From positions 30,121 to 94,120 of the forward strand of contig NZ_RCTF01000023.1 in the NCBI RefSeq assembly GCF_003667445.1: a stretch of DNA of 64,000 bases, written 5' to 3'. The stretch comes from Xanthobacter tagetidis (GTDB lineage Bacteria; Pseudomonadota; Alphaproteobacteria; Rhizobiales; Xanthobacteraceae). The translations under genes and the position numbers were made by a program. Below are positions 15,562 through 23,979 of this stretch, in pieces. Within the stretch, counting starts at the first letter, position 1, and the number at the start of each line of letters is the position of its first letter. The notes under the pieces are model-generated. The model was not told where the DNA came from, made no database searches, and saw only the letters and a list, made by a program, of their open reading frames with translations.

Positions 15562-18207
15562 ATGAGCCAAGAACCGACACAGGAGCGGGCCAGCGACCGC
15601 TACAACGCCCGCGCGGTGGAACCCCGCTGGCAGAAGATCTGGAAGGAGCGCGGCGTCTTCCGCACGCGCAACGATGATCCGCGCCCGAAATTCTACGTCC
15701 TGGAGATGTTCCCCTACCCGTCCGGGCGCATCCATATCGGCCACGGGCGCAACTACGTCATGGGCGACGTGCTGGCGCGCTACAAGCGCATGGCCGGCTT
15801 CAACGTGCTGCACCCCATGGGCTGGGACGCGTTCGGCCTGCCGGCCGAGAACGCCGCCATCGAGCGCCGCGTCCACCCCAAGGAGTGGACCTACGAGAAC
15901 ATCGCCACCATGCGCGAGCAGCTCCAGCTGCTCGGCCTTTCGCTCGACTGGGACCGCGAGATCGCCACCTGCGACCCGTCCTATTATGTCGAGCAGCAGC
16001 GCATCTTCCTGGACTTCCTGGACAACGGCCTCGCCTATCGCAAGGAGAGCGAGGTCAATTGGGACCCGGTGGACAACACCGTGCTCGCCAACGAGCAGGT
16101 GATCGACGGCCGCGGCTGGCGCTCCGGCGCGGTGGTCGAGCGGCGCAAGCTCTCGCAGTGGTTCTTCCGCATCACCGCGTTCGCCCAGGAGCTGCTGGAC
16201 GCCATCGATACGCTCGACCGCTGGCCCGACAAGGTGCGCCTCATGCAGCGCAACTGGATCGGCCGGTCGGAAGGGCTCGAAGTGCTGTTCGAGTTCGCCC
16301 GGGGCGAGGCACCGGCGGGCGCCGACGCGGTGAAGGTCTACACCACCCGTCCCGACACGCTCTATGGCGCCTCTTTCCTCGCGCTGTCGCCCGACCATCC
16401 GCTGACCCGGGACCTCGCGGGGAAGAACCAGGCGCTCGCCGCCTTCGTCGCCGAGTGCAAGAAGGGCGGCACCTCGGCGGAGGAGATCGAGACCCAGGAG
16501 AAGCTCGGCTTCGACACCGGCCTCAAGGTGGTGCACCCGCTGGACGACAAGCGCACCGTGCCGGTGTTCGTGGCCAATTTCGTGCTGATGGACTACGGCA
16601 CCGGCGCCATCTTCGGCTGCCCGGCGCACGACCAGCGCGACCTCGACTTCGCCCGCAAGTACGCCCTGCCGGTGGTCCCGGTGGTGCTGCCGCCGGACAC
16701 CGACGCGGGCGCCTTCGCCATCGGCGACGTGGCCTATGACGGCGACGGCACCCTGATCAATTCCGGCTTCCTGGACGGCATGAGCGTGCCCGACGCCAAG
16801 GAGGCGGTCGCCCGGCGCCTGGAGCGCTTCCGCGTCGGCGGCGAGCCGCAGGGCACGCGCAAGGTGAACTTCCGCCTGCGCGACTGGGGCATCTCGCGCC
16901 AGCGCTATTGGGGCTGCCCGATCCCGGTGATCCACTGCGAGAGCTGCGGCCCCGTGGGCGTGCCGCGCGCGGACCTGCCGGTGCTGCTGCCGGAGGACGT
17001 GACCTTCGACCGGCCGGGCAATCCGCTCGACCGCGCCAAGGCCTGGCGCGAGGTCGCCTGCCCGAAATGCGGCAAGCCGGCCCGGCGCGAGACCGATACC
17101 ATGGACACCTTCGTGGATTCGTCCTGGTATTTCCTGCGCTATGCTTCCGACAATGCGCAGCAGCCGCTGGACAAGGCGGCAGTCGGCCACTGGCTGCCGG
17201 TGGACCAGTATATCGGCGGCATCGAGCACGCCATCCTGCATCTGCTCTATTCGCGCTTCTTCACCCGGGCGCTGAAGGCCTGCGGGCGGATCGACCTGGA
17301 GGAGCCGTTCGCCGGCCTCTTCACCCAGGGCATGATCGTACACGAGACCTACAAGGACCAGGACGGCAAGTGGCTGTTCCCGGAAGAGGTGAAGGTGCTC
17401 GGCACCGGCAAGGCGGTGAAGATCGACGACGGCACCCCGGTCGCTGTCTCGCCGCCGGAGAAGATGTCGAAGTCGAAGCGCAACGTGGTGGCCCCCGAGG
17501 CGGTGGCGGACACCTACGGCGTCGACTGCGCGCGCTGGTTCATGCTCTCCGACACCCCGCCCGAGCGCGACAGCGAGTGGACCCAGGGCGGCATCGAGGG
17601 CGCCTGGCGCTTCGTGCAGCGCATCTGGCGCCTGGTGAACGAGGCGATCGAGCTGGGCGCCCCGGCGGCGGCGAACCGCCCCGACGCGTTCGGCGAGCCG
17701 GCGCTCGCGCTGCGCCGCGCGGCCCACGCCCTCGCCGCCCAGGTGGCGGACGACGTGGAGCGCCTGCGCTTCAACGTGGCGGTGGCGCACGTCTACGAAT
17801 TCACCAATGCCTTCGCCTCGGCGGTCGCCGCCGCGCGCGGCGCGGCGCCGGTTCCGGCGGACCTCGCCTACGCCTTGCGCGAGGCGGCGGAGATCGCGGT
17901 GCTGGTGATCTCTCCGATGACGCCGCATCTCGCCGAGGAATGCTGGGCGACGCTCGGGCATGAGGGGCTGGTGGCGGAGGCCGGATGGCCGCGGGTGGAC
18001 GCGGCGCTGCTGCGCCGGGATACCGTCACCCTGCCGATCCAGATCAACGGCAAGAAGCGCGACGACATCGTCGTTCCGCGCGAGGCCACCACCGCAGAGG
18101 TGGAAGAGGCCGTCCTGCAACTCGAAAGCGTGCGCAAGGCACTCGACGGGCGCGCGCCGAAGCGTATCATCGTGGTGCCGCAGAGGATCGTGAATGTGGT
18201 CGCCTGA
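15562..18207 (+). CDS. leuS: Leucyl-tRNA synthetase
   Basis: A protein of 881 residues. The class I signature PYPSGRIHIGHGRNY (HIGH) is near residue 53, an editing domain lies at about 230-420 (TTRPDTLYGASFL), and KMSKSKRN provides the KMSKS loop near residue 635. The C-terminal anticodon-binding domain ends NGKKRDDI. The ATG at 15562 (MSQEPTQERASDRYNARAVE) fits the family N-terminus. Its last 14 nt overlap lptE. Confidence 0.98.
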   Translation: MSQEPTQERASDRYNARAVEPRWQKIWKERGVFRTRNDDPRPKFYVLEMFPYPSGRIHIGHGRNYVMGDVLARYKRMAGFNVLHPMGWDAFGLPAENAAIERRVHPKEWTYENIATMREQLQLLGLSLDWDREIATCDPSYYVEQQRIFLDFLDNGLAYRKESEVNWDPVDNTVLANEQVIDGRGWRSGAVVERRKLSQWFFRITAFAQELLDAIDTLDRWPDKVRLMQRNWIGRSEGLEVLFEFARGEAPAGADAVKVYTTRPDTLYGASFLALSPDHPLTRDLAGKNQALAAFVAECKKGGTSAEEIETQEKLGFDTGLKVVHPLDDKRTVPVFVANFVLMDYGTGAIFGCPAHDQRDLDFARKYALPVVPVVLPPDTDAGAFAIGDVAYDGDGTLINSGFLDGMSVPDAKEAVARRLERFRVGGEPQGTRKVNFRLRDWGISRQRYWGCPIPVIHCESCGPVGVPRADLPVLLPEDVTFDRPGNPLDRAKAWREVACPKCGKPARRETDTMDTFVDSSWYFLRYASDNAQQPLDKAAVGHWLPVDQYIGGIEHAILHLLYSRFFTRALKACGRIDLEEPFAGLFTQGMIVHETYKDQDGKWLFPEEVKVLGTGKAVKIDDGTPVAVSPPEKMSKSKRNVVAPEAVADTYGVDCARWFMLSDTPPERDSEWTQGGIEGAWRFVQRIWRLVNEAIELGAPAAANRPDAFGEPALALRRAAHALAAQVADDVERLRFNVAVAHVYEFTNAFASAVAAARGAAPVPADLAYALREAAEIAVLVISPMTPHLAEECWATLGHEGLVAEAGWPRVDAALLRRDTVTLPIQINGKKRDDIVVPREATTAEVEEAVLQLESVRKALDGRAPKRIIVVPQRIVNVVA

Positions 18208-18850
18208 CACCGAACACCGCACCGAAACCCGCGCCGAACATCGCGCCGACCGGACGCCCCTGGCCGCGTCTGCGAAGCAGGATGCCGGCCGCGCGACTCT
18301 GCTTGCACGGCTTGCCGTGGTGGGGCTCCTGTCCGGCGGCCTCGCCGGCTGCTTCCAGCCGCTCTATGCGGAGAGCAACACCGCCGCCGGCCCCTCGCTC
18401 ATGGACAATATGCGCGAGGTGGAGATTCTCCAGATCCAGGGCCGGATCGGCAACGAGCTGCGCAACGATTTGATTTTCGCCCTCACCGGCGGGGAGGGCA
18501 ATCCCAAGCACGTGCCCTACCAGATGACCATCTCGGTGCAGTCCTCGATCGCCTCGGCGATCGTGAATTCGGGCTCCGGCCTGCCTGAGAACCAGATCGT
18601 CCGAATCACCGGCAACTGGAAGCTGGTGCGGGTCGGCGACGAGAAGAAGAAGCCGGTGATCGAGGGGTCCGCCTCCGGCTCCGGCACCATCGACGTGAGC
18701 GACCAGCGCTACGCCAACTATGCCGCCACCCGCGACGCGGAGAACCGCGCCGCCCGTATCGTCGCGGACCAGATCAAGGCGCAGATCGCCGCCTATTTCA
18801 TCCGCAAGAAGAACGATCCCAACTTCGAGCCCAAGCCCCAGGGCAGCTAG
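18194..18850 (+). CDS. lptE: LptE, LPS-assembly outer membrane lipoprotein
   Basis: A protein of 218 residues with a lipoprotein signal whose lipobox is LAGC (about residue 53), followed by FQPLYAE, the usual start of alphaproteobacterial LptE. The remainder is the compact LptE fold. It plugs the LptD barrel to deliver lipopolysaccharide. The N-terminus before the hydrophobic core is long and hydrophilic, so translation may start further in; the overlap with leuS supports the ATG at 18194. Its place between leuS and holA is conserved. Confidence 0.9.
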   Translation: MWSPDTEHRTETRAEHRADRTPLAASAKQDAGRATLLARLAVVGLLSGGLAGCFQPLYAESNTAAGPSLMDNMREVEILQIQGRIGNELRNDLIFALTGGEGNPKHVPYQMTISVQSSIASAIVNSGSGLPENQIVRITGNWKLVRVGDEKKKPVIEGSASGSGTIDVSDQRYANYAATRDAENRAARIVADQIKAQIAAYFIRKKNDPNFEPKPQGS

Positions 18851-18853
18851 CCC

Positions 18854-19891
18854 ATGGTGGCCGTGCGGCCGGGCGACGCGGACACGGCGCTCGCCCGGCG
18901 CGACCCATCCAAGCAGGTGGTTCTCATCTTCGGGCCGGACATGGGCCTCGTGCGCGAGCGCGCGGCCGCTCTGGTGCGGCGCTCCATCCCCGACACCGCC
19001 GATCCGTTCGCCCTGGTGCGCCTCGACGGCGACGAGCTGTCGTCCGATCCGCGCCGCCTCGTGGACGAGACGCGCACCATCGGCCTGTTCGGCGGCGAAC
19101 GGGTGATCTGGGTGCGCGCCGGGTCGCGCAACATCGTCCCGGCGCTGGCCCCGGTCCTGGCCGAGCCGTCCGGCACGCTGGTGGTGGTGGAGGCGGGCGA
19201 CCTCAAGCGCGGCGCGCCGCTGCGCGCGGCCTGCGAGAACTCGCCCCACGCTTTGGCCATCGCCTGCTATGCCGACACCGAGCGCGACCTCGCCCGCCTG
19301 GTGGACACCATGCTCGGCGAGGCCGGCCTCGCCATCGATCCGGACGCGCGCGAGCTTCTCGTCTCGCTGATCGGCGGCGACCGGCTCGCCTCGCGCGGGG
19401 AGATCGCCAAGCTCGCCCTCTACGCCCAGGGCGGCAAGCGCGTGAGCGCCGAGGACGTACGCGCCATCGTCGGCGATGCCTCGGCGCTCGCCCTGGACGA
19501 TGTGGTGGATGCCGCGCTCGCCGGCGAGACGGCGGACGCGGTGCAGGCGCTCGGCAAGGCATTCGGCGCCGCCACCCGGCCGGACGCGGTGCTCGGCGCG
19601 CTGCTGCGCGCCCTCGCCTCACTGCACCAGATGGCGCTTCAGGTGGAGGGCGGCTCTTCCGTGGACCGGGTGATCGACGGCGCCCGGCCGCAGGTGCATT
19701 TCTCGCGCAAGCCCAAGCTCTCCGCCGCGCTCAGGGCGCTCCCAGCCGGCCGCGTGCTGAAGGCCATGCTCGCCGTGGACGAGGCCGTGCTTGCCGCCCG
19801 CCGCAGCGCGCCGCTCGCCCAGGCCATCTGCGAGCGCACCGTGCTCCAGGTGGCCCAGCAGGCCGCAGCCGGACGGCGGCGGGGCCGATAG
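18854..19891 (+). CDS. holA: DNA polymerase III delta subunit
   Basis: A protein of 345 residues of the HolA family. It has the N-terminal FGPDMGLVRERA loop, GERVIWVR, a central domain with ELLVSLIGGDRLASRGEIAKLALYA (core motif only) and a C-terminal helical collar. It loads the beta clamp within the clamp-loader complex. It starts 4 nt after lptE and completes the leuS-lptE-holA unit. Confidence 0.92.
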   Translation: MVAVRPGDADTALARRDPSKQVVLIFGPDMGLVRERAAALVRRSIPDTADPFALVRLDGDELSSDPRRLVDETRTIGLFGGERVIWVRAGSRNIVPALAPVLAEPSGTLVVVEAGDLKRGAPLRAACENSPHALAIACYADTERDLARLVDTMLGEAGLAIDPDARELLVSLIGGDRLASRGEIAKLALYAQGGKRVSAEDVRAIVGDASALALDDVVDAALAGETADAVQALGKAFGAATRPDAVLGALLRALASLHQMALQVEGGSSVDRVIDGARPQVHFSRKPKLSAALRALPAGRVLKAMLAVDEAVLAARRSAPLAQAICERTVLQVAQQAAAGRRRGR

Positions 19892-20080
19892 CCCACCGCC
19901 GCAGCCGTCCGCTTCGGTCTTGACGCGGCGCGGCGAAGGTGCGTTAAGAAGCGCGTGCGGCCTTCGGGCCGCGCCGTAAGCGTCCGACGTCAGGCAACGC
20001 ATCCAACCCGGTCCCAGGCCGGCCGGATGCGCGAGACGATCCGGACCCGCCCGGGACCATCCGCGACAAGGATGGCCCTC

Positions 20081-20338
20081 ATGGCCTCTCCCAAGACTTC
20101 CCGCAAGCTGCCGGCGCGCTATGCCGGCATCGTCATGCCGCTCGTTCTGTCGGTGCTGATGACCTTCGTGGTCTCGGCCATCGCCACGGCACGCAGCCTG
20201 GGGCTCGGCCCCGATTTCGTGAGCACCTGGCCCATCGCCTGGGGCCTCAGCTGGCTCGTCGCCTTCCCCACCCTGCTGCTGGTGCTGCCCGTGGTGCGCC
20301 GCATCGTCGGCCTCGTGGTGGAGGCGCCGGCGCGCTGA
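20081..20338 (+). CDS. DUF2798 small membrane protein
   Basis: A protein of 85 residues with two hydrophobic segments (IVMPLVLSVLMTFVVSAIAT and WGLSWLVAFPTLLLVLPVV). DUF2798 proteins have this two-helix layout; their function is unknown. The ATG at 20081 is preferred because AAGG lies 9 nt upstream; an in-frame ATG at 20072 abuts that site. A GCGGCC-TTCG-GGCCGC hairpin (19957-19972) sits in the preceding gap. A strong terminator follows. Confidence 0.75.
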   Translation: MASPKTSRKLPARYAGIVMPLVLSVLMTFVVSAIATARSLGLGPDFVSTWPIAWGLSWLVAFPTLLLVLPVVRRIVGLVVEAPAR

Positions 20339-20345
20339 TCCCGCA

Positions 20346-20373
20346 CGAAAGGCGGCCGGGAGGCCGCCTTTCG
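20346..20373. terminator. Bidirectional terminator between DUF2798 and PfpI genes
   Basis: Perfect 12-bp stem CGAAAGGCGGCC / GGCCGCCTTTCG with loop GGGA. It is placed between convergent genes and carries AAA/TTT at the stem base in both directions. Confidence 0.85.
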
Positions 20374-20397
20374 CCGGGTCGCGCGAGGGCGCGATGG

Positions 20398-20961
20398 TCA
20401 GGCCGCGCGCCGCTGGTGGCGGCCCTCGCGGACCTCCTCGATGATCTTGGCGCAGAACGCCTCCAGATCGTCGGGCTTGCGGGAGGTGACGAGGCCGTTG
20501 TCGGTCACCACCTCCGCGTCCTCCCAGCGCGCGCCCGCATTGACCACGTCGGTGCGGATCGAATGATAGGAGGTCATGCGCCGGCCCTTGGCGATGCCGG
20601 CTTCCACCAGCAGCCACGGCCCGTGGCACACCGCCGCCACGGTCTTGCCGGCATCGTAGAAGGCCTTCACCAGCTCGACCGCCGCGGGCTCGGCGCGCAG
20701 CAGGTCGGGATTGATCTGGCCGCCCGGCACGACGATGGCGTCGTAGTCGGCCTCGCGGGCGTCCGCGAGCGGCCGGTCGACCTTCACGGGGCGGCCCCAG
20801 TCCTTCTTGTCCCAGCCCTTGATCTCGCCGCTCTCCGGCGAAACGACGTCCACCCTGGCGCCCGCCTCCTTCAGGCGGTCGCGGGGCACTTCCAGCTCGG
20901 ACTGCTCGAAGCCGTTGGTGGCGAGAACGAGAATGCGCTTGCCGTCCAATGGACCGGACAT
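20398..20961 (-). CDS. PfpI/DJ-1 family protein (putative deglycase or stress protein)
   Basis: A protein of 187 residues of the type 1 glutamine amidotransferase-like fold. GFEQSELEVP carries the conserved glutamate and AVCHGPWLL the nucleophile-elbow Cys112-His113. LTSRKPDDL-type segment TSRKPDDLEAFC closes the domain. Members act on glyoxal adducts or in stress; the substrate is not deducible here. The start has a near-ideal ribosome site, AAGGAGGTGACC. It lies downstream of the DUF2254 gene and may share its transcript. Confidence 0.9.
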   Translation of the reverse strand: MSGPLDGKRILVLATNGFEQSELEVPRDRLKEAGARVDVVSPESGEIKGWDKKDWGRPVKVDRPLADAREADYDAIVVPGGQINPDLLRAEPAAVELVKAFYDAGKTVAAVCHGPWLLVEAGIAKGRRMTSYHSIRTDVVNAGARWEDAEVVTDNGLVTSRKPDDLEAFCAKIIEEVREGRHQRRAA

Positions 20962-20993
20962 GGTCACCTCCTTGGTGTGGGGGATATGCCCAG

Positions 20994-22322
20994 TCAATGA
21001 CGCTCCGGCCGGATCGTTCCCGGCGGTGCGGCTGCGTCCGTGGCGAGCTCGCCCCATCCCGCCGCGACGGCGGCGCGCAGCCGGGCGCGGTCGGCCTCGA
21101 TCGGCAGGGCATCGTCCGCCCGCATCAGCGCAAGCTCAGCCTGATGGCGCGCGGCGGCGCGAAAGTCGGCGTCGCCCAACTGGCCGAGCGCCGCGAGCAC
21201 CTTCTGCAGCCGCAGCTGCACCTCGATCATGGCGGCCCCGTCGCGCGCGATGAGCATGAAGGCGTCCTCGAACAGGTCATCGGAACGCAGCGCGAGGACC
21301 CGCACGTCTGCAAAGCGGATGCCGTCCTCGTCACGCGGCGCGCCGCCCTGCGCCCACAGGCTCAGCAGACGGGTGGCCCGGCCGATGACGTCGATCGCCG
21401 TGCCGTAATCGTTAACCGCTGGCGAGAGCGCGCGGCACGCGATCTCGCTCAGCACCGCCAGTCCGAAGCGCGGATCCTGGTCGAAGTTGCGCTCGCTGCC
21501 CACGGAGAAGGCCCGGCGGACAGCCTCGGTGGCCTCGGCGATTTCGTCCCCGCCCGCGAAGTGCGCATCGATGAAGGCGACGGGAGTGCGGGCGGCGATG
21601 AACGAGCCGGGAAGGGCCGCCACATGGATGCTGCCCTGGTTCTTCTCGGCGCAGCCTTGCAGCGCCGCCATGTCGACGTGCTGCACATAGCCGATGGCCT
21701 CGGCGAAGACCGGCACCGCCCGCGCCGGGATCGCGTCCTCAGGCCCGCCGGCGGGCCGGCCGCCCAGATAGGGCTCGGCCAGCCTTTCCTCCAGCGCCGA
21801 CCGGGTCGCGCGCTCCACCCGGTCGGTGGTCTCGCCGACGCGGCCGAGGCGGGTCAGGTGGTCGATCCACCGCAGAAGCGTCACGACGATGAGGAAGATG
21901 ACGCCGATCGTGACGAGGAACAGCACGACCCGCCCTCGGTCGCCATAGGCCCCGGTCTTCAGGACGACGATGCCGACGATGCCGAACAGGAACGAGCCGA
22001 TGAAGGTGGAGAGCACGTTCTGCGTGACCTTGTCCTCCATCAGCAGGCGGGTGGCGCGGGGCGTCACGTTGCTGGTGGCGGAGCCGTAGGCCGAGGTCAT
22101 CACGCTGAGGGAAAAGGTCGTCACCGCCAGCATGGAGGAGGCGATGATGTTGAGGATCCCGTCCACCGCATCGGCGCCGATGGAGCCCGGCAATTGCCAG
22201 GGGATGTAGTTTTCCGCCACGGCCGCGACCATGGCCGCGGCGACGCCCAGCAGGCCGATGAGGCTGGCGCGCACCCACAGGCGCCGCGCCAGGTTCTTCA
22301 ATAGCCATTCCCACCGCGACAT
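20994..22322 (-). CDS. DUF2254 membrane protein
   Basis: A protein of 442 residues with four predicted membrane segments in the first 150 residues (LIGLLGVAAAMVAAV, IIASSMLAVTTFSLSVM, TFIGSFLFGIVGIVVL, LFLVTIGVIFLIVVTL), then a soluble domain. TSAYGSATSNVTPRATRLLM and CRALSPAVNDYGTAIDVI are typical of DUF2254. Function unknown. Its start lies about 185 nt from an FNR-type box, so oxygen-responsive control is possible. Confidence 0.88.
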   Translation of the reverse strand: MSRWEWLLKNLARRLWVRASLIGLLGVAAAMVAAVAENYIPWQLPGSIGADAVDGILNIIASSMLAVTTFSLSVMTSAYGSATSNVTPRATRLLMEDKVTQNVLSTFIGSFLFGIVGIVVLKTGAYGDRGRVVLFLVTIGVIFLIVVTLLRWIDHLTRLGRVGETTDRVERATRSALEERLAEPYLGGRPAGGPEDAIPARAVPVFAEAIGYVQHVDMAALQGCAEKNQGSIHVAALPGSFIAARTPVAFIDAHFAGGDEIAEATEAVRRAFSVGSERNFDQDPRFGLAVLSEIACRALSPAVNDYGTAIDVIGRATRLLSLWAQGGAPRDEDGIRFADVRVLALRSDDLFEDAFMLIARDGAAMIEVQLRLQKVLAALGQLGDADFRAAARHQAELALMRADDALPIEADRARLRAAVAAGWGELATDAAAPPGTIRPERH

Positions 22323-22505
22323 CGAGCCCGCCTTCCGTGCGCCGCCGGCGCTGTCCCGGCCAGGGTACAGTTCACGGCCCAGAGGCCAAACGCCCGCGCG
22401 GAAGATTGGTTCGCCCGGACGCGATGCGCACGGAGCTGCGGAAAAGGCGCGGCGCCGGCTGAGGGGGGCCGCCGTGACGCCCGGAACGAAATACCTTCGC
22501 GCCAT

Positions 22506-22519
22506 TTGATCCATGTCAA
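22506..22519. promoter_or_regulatory. FNR/Crp-family box (near-consensus)
   Basis: TTGATCCATGTCAA matches TTGAT-N4-ATCAA with one mismatch. It lies about 185 nt upstream of the DUF2254 gene, which runs away from it, and about 335 nt before a second box. Confidence 0.5.
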
Positions 22520-22853
22520 AAGAAACCCCGGCGCCTTGCTGTACGCACCGTTTGTGTCGCGTTGATCGGCGCAGTGACAGCCGGACTTTGCGGCTGCTTT
22601 CGTGGGGCGATGACGCCGGCTGATCCGCACGCAGGGACCAGCCTTTTTGCGATGCCGTAAATCAGAAATTGCCGCTCTCATGTGTGCGGCGCTCTCAGCT
22701 GCCTTTTCTGGCACACGGCCTGCCGTGCGTCGGAAGCGGGCGCCCGGCCTGCATCTCCCCCGCGGGCCGGGCGTTCTGCCTGACCTCCGCCCAGCCTGAC
22801 ACGGCCGTCCGGTTGGCCATCGCGCGCGGGAACCGCCGCGCCCGCGGGTACCG
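22520..22853. other. Gene-free part of the DUF2254/HlyD divergent region
   Basis: The region between the two FNR-type boxes shows no supported coding sequence; open frames here are arginine/proline-rich and lack ribosome sites. It includes CCCGCGGGCCGGGCG-type GC-rich hairpins and no recognisable RNA gene. Confidence 0.4.
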
Positions 22854-22867
22854 TTGATCCCGATCAA
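22854..22867. promoter_or_regulatory. Perfect FNR/ANR/FixK-type box
   Basis: TTGATCCCGATCAA fits the FNR consensus exactly. It lies 117 nt upstream of the HlyD start, as expected for activation of the export operon if transcription starts about 40 nt downstream of the box. Confidence 0.7.
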
Positions 22868-22983
22868 GGCCCTCTTGCTGCACCGCAGCTACCTCCAGGA
22901 CCAAGTGGGGCAGTTACGTCGGCCCATGCGGCGTGCGAGATTATCGCTCGGCCGCAGCGGTGGCCTTTGCAGAGGTGCTGTCC

Positions 22984-23979
22984 ATGAAGCGCACGCTGGT
23001 GATCCTCGTGCTCCTGCTCGCCGTGGTCGCGGGAGGGGGCGCCGGGGCCTGGTATCTCGCCTCCCGGGCCCGCGCCCTGCCGCCGGGATTCGCCTCCGGA
23101 AACGGCCGCATCGAGGCCACCCAGGTGGACGTCGCCACCAAGGCCGCGGGCCGGGTGGTGGACGTGCTCGCCGAGGAGGGCGACTTCGTCCAGGCGGGCC
23201 AGGTGGTCGCCCACATGGATGTGGAGGAGACCGCCGCCGCCCTGCGCACCGCCGAGGCCCAGGCCGCCCAGGCAACCCAGTCGCGCGATACCGCGACCCA
23301 CGTGGTGGAGCAGAGGAAGGGCGAGCTGGACCTCGCCACCAAGGAGCTGGAGCGCCAGGAGACCCTGGTGGCCAAGGGCTTCGCCACCGAGCAGAAGGTG
23401 GACCAGTATCGCACCACCAAGCTCACCGCCGCTGCGGCCCTCGCCGCGGCCCAGTCGAGCCTCGCCGCGAGCGAGAGCGCCATCCGCGCCGCCGAGGCCG
23501 AGGTGGACCGGCTGAAGCGCATGGTGGCGGACGGCACCCTCGTCGCGCCCAAGTCCGGCCGCGTCATCTACCGCCTCGCCGAGCCGGGCGAGGTGCTCGG
23601 CGCGGGCGGCAAGGTGCTCACCCTGGTGGATCTCTCCGACGTCTACATGACCATCTTCCTGCCGGCGTCCCAGGCCGGCACGCTCCGCATCGGGGCGCAG
23701 GCCAGGCTGATGCTGGAGCCGCTGCCGGACCGCGCCGTGCCCGCCAACGTCTCCTTCGTCTCCGCCCGCGGCCAGTTCACGCCCAAGCAGGTGGAGACCC
23801 AGAGCGAGCGCGACCGCATGATGTTCCGCGTCAAGCTCCGGGTGCCGCGGGTGCTGGTGGAGAAGTATCTGGAGCACGTGAAGACCGGCGTCACGGGCGT
23901 CGGCTATGTGCGGCTCGATCCCAACGCCCAGTGGCCGGCCTGGCTCGAATCCGACCTCGTGCGCGAGGCGGCGCAGTGA
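22984..23979 (+). CDS. HlyD-family membrane fusion protein (YhiI-like)
   Basis: A protein of 331 residues with an N-terminal membrane anchor (LVILVLLLAVVAGGGAGAWY), a biotinyl-lipoyl-like strand GRIEATQVDVATKAAGRV, a long alpha-helical hairpin (about residues 85-180) with AEAQAAQATQSR and VDQYRTTK, and a beta-barrel domain. It should link the inner-membrane ABC exporter to an outer-membrane channel. The ATG at 22984 follows AGAGGTG. A GTGA overlap couples it to the ABC gene. Confidence 0.9.
   Translation: MKRTLVILVLLLAVVAGGGAGAWYLASRARALPPGFASGNGRIEATQVDVATKAAGRVVDVLAEEGDFVQAGQVVAHMDVEETAAALRTAEAQAAQATQSRDTATHVVEQRKGELDLATKELERQETLVAKGFATEQKVDQYRTTKLTAAAALAAAQSSLAASESAIRAAEAEVDRLKRMVADGTLVAPKSGRVIYRLAEPGEVLGAGGKVLTLVDLSDVYMTIFLPASQAGTLRIGAQARLMLEPLPDRAVPANVSFVSARGQFTPKQVETQSERDRMMFRVKLRVPRVLVEKYLEHVKTGVTGVGYVRLDPNAQWPAWLESDLVREAAQ

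Noticed and set aside
14827..18222. Open frame of 1131 codons on the minus strand
   Set aside because: It is antisense to leuS and part of the antiporter, is rich in His/Arg/Ala/Gly, and has no domain motifs. It is a product of the high GC content.
22854..23975. N-terminal extension of the RbbA-like gene
   Set aside because: This stretch overlaps hlyD in another frame and has Arg/Gly-rich shadow composition. The GTG at 23976 overlapping the hlyD stop gives the family length.
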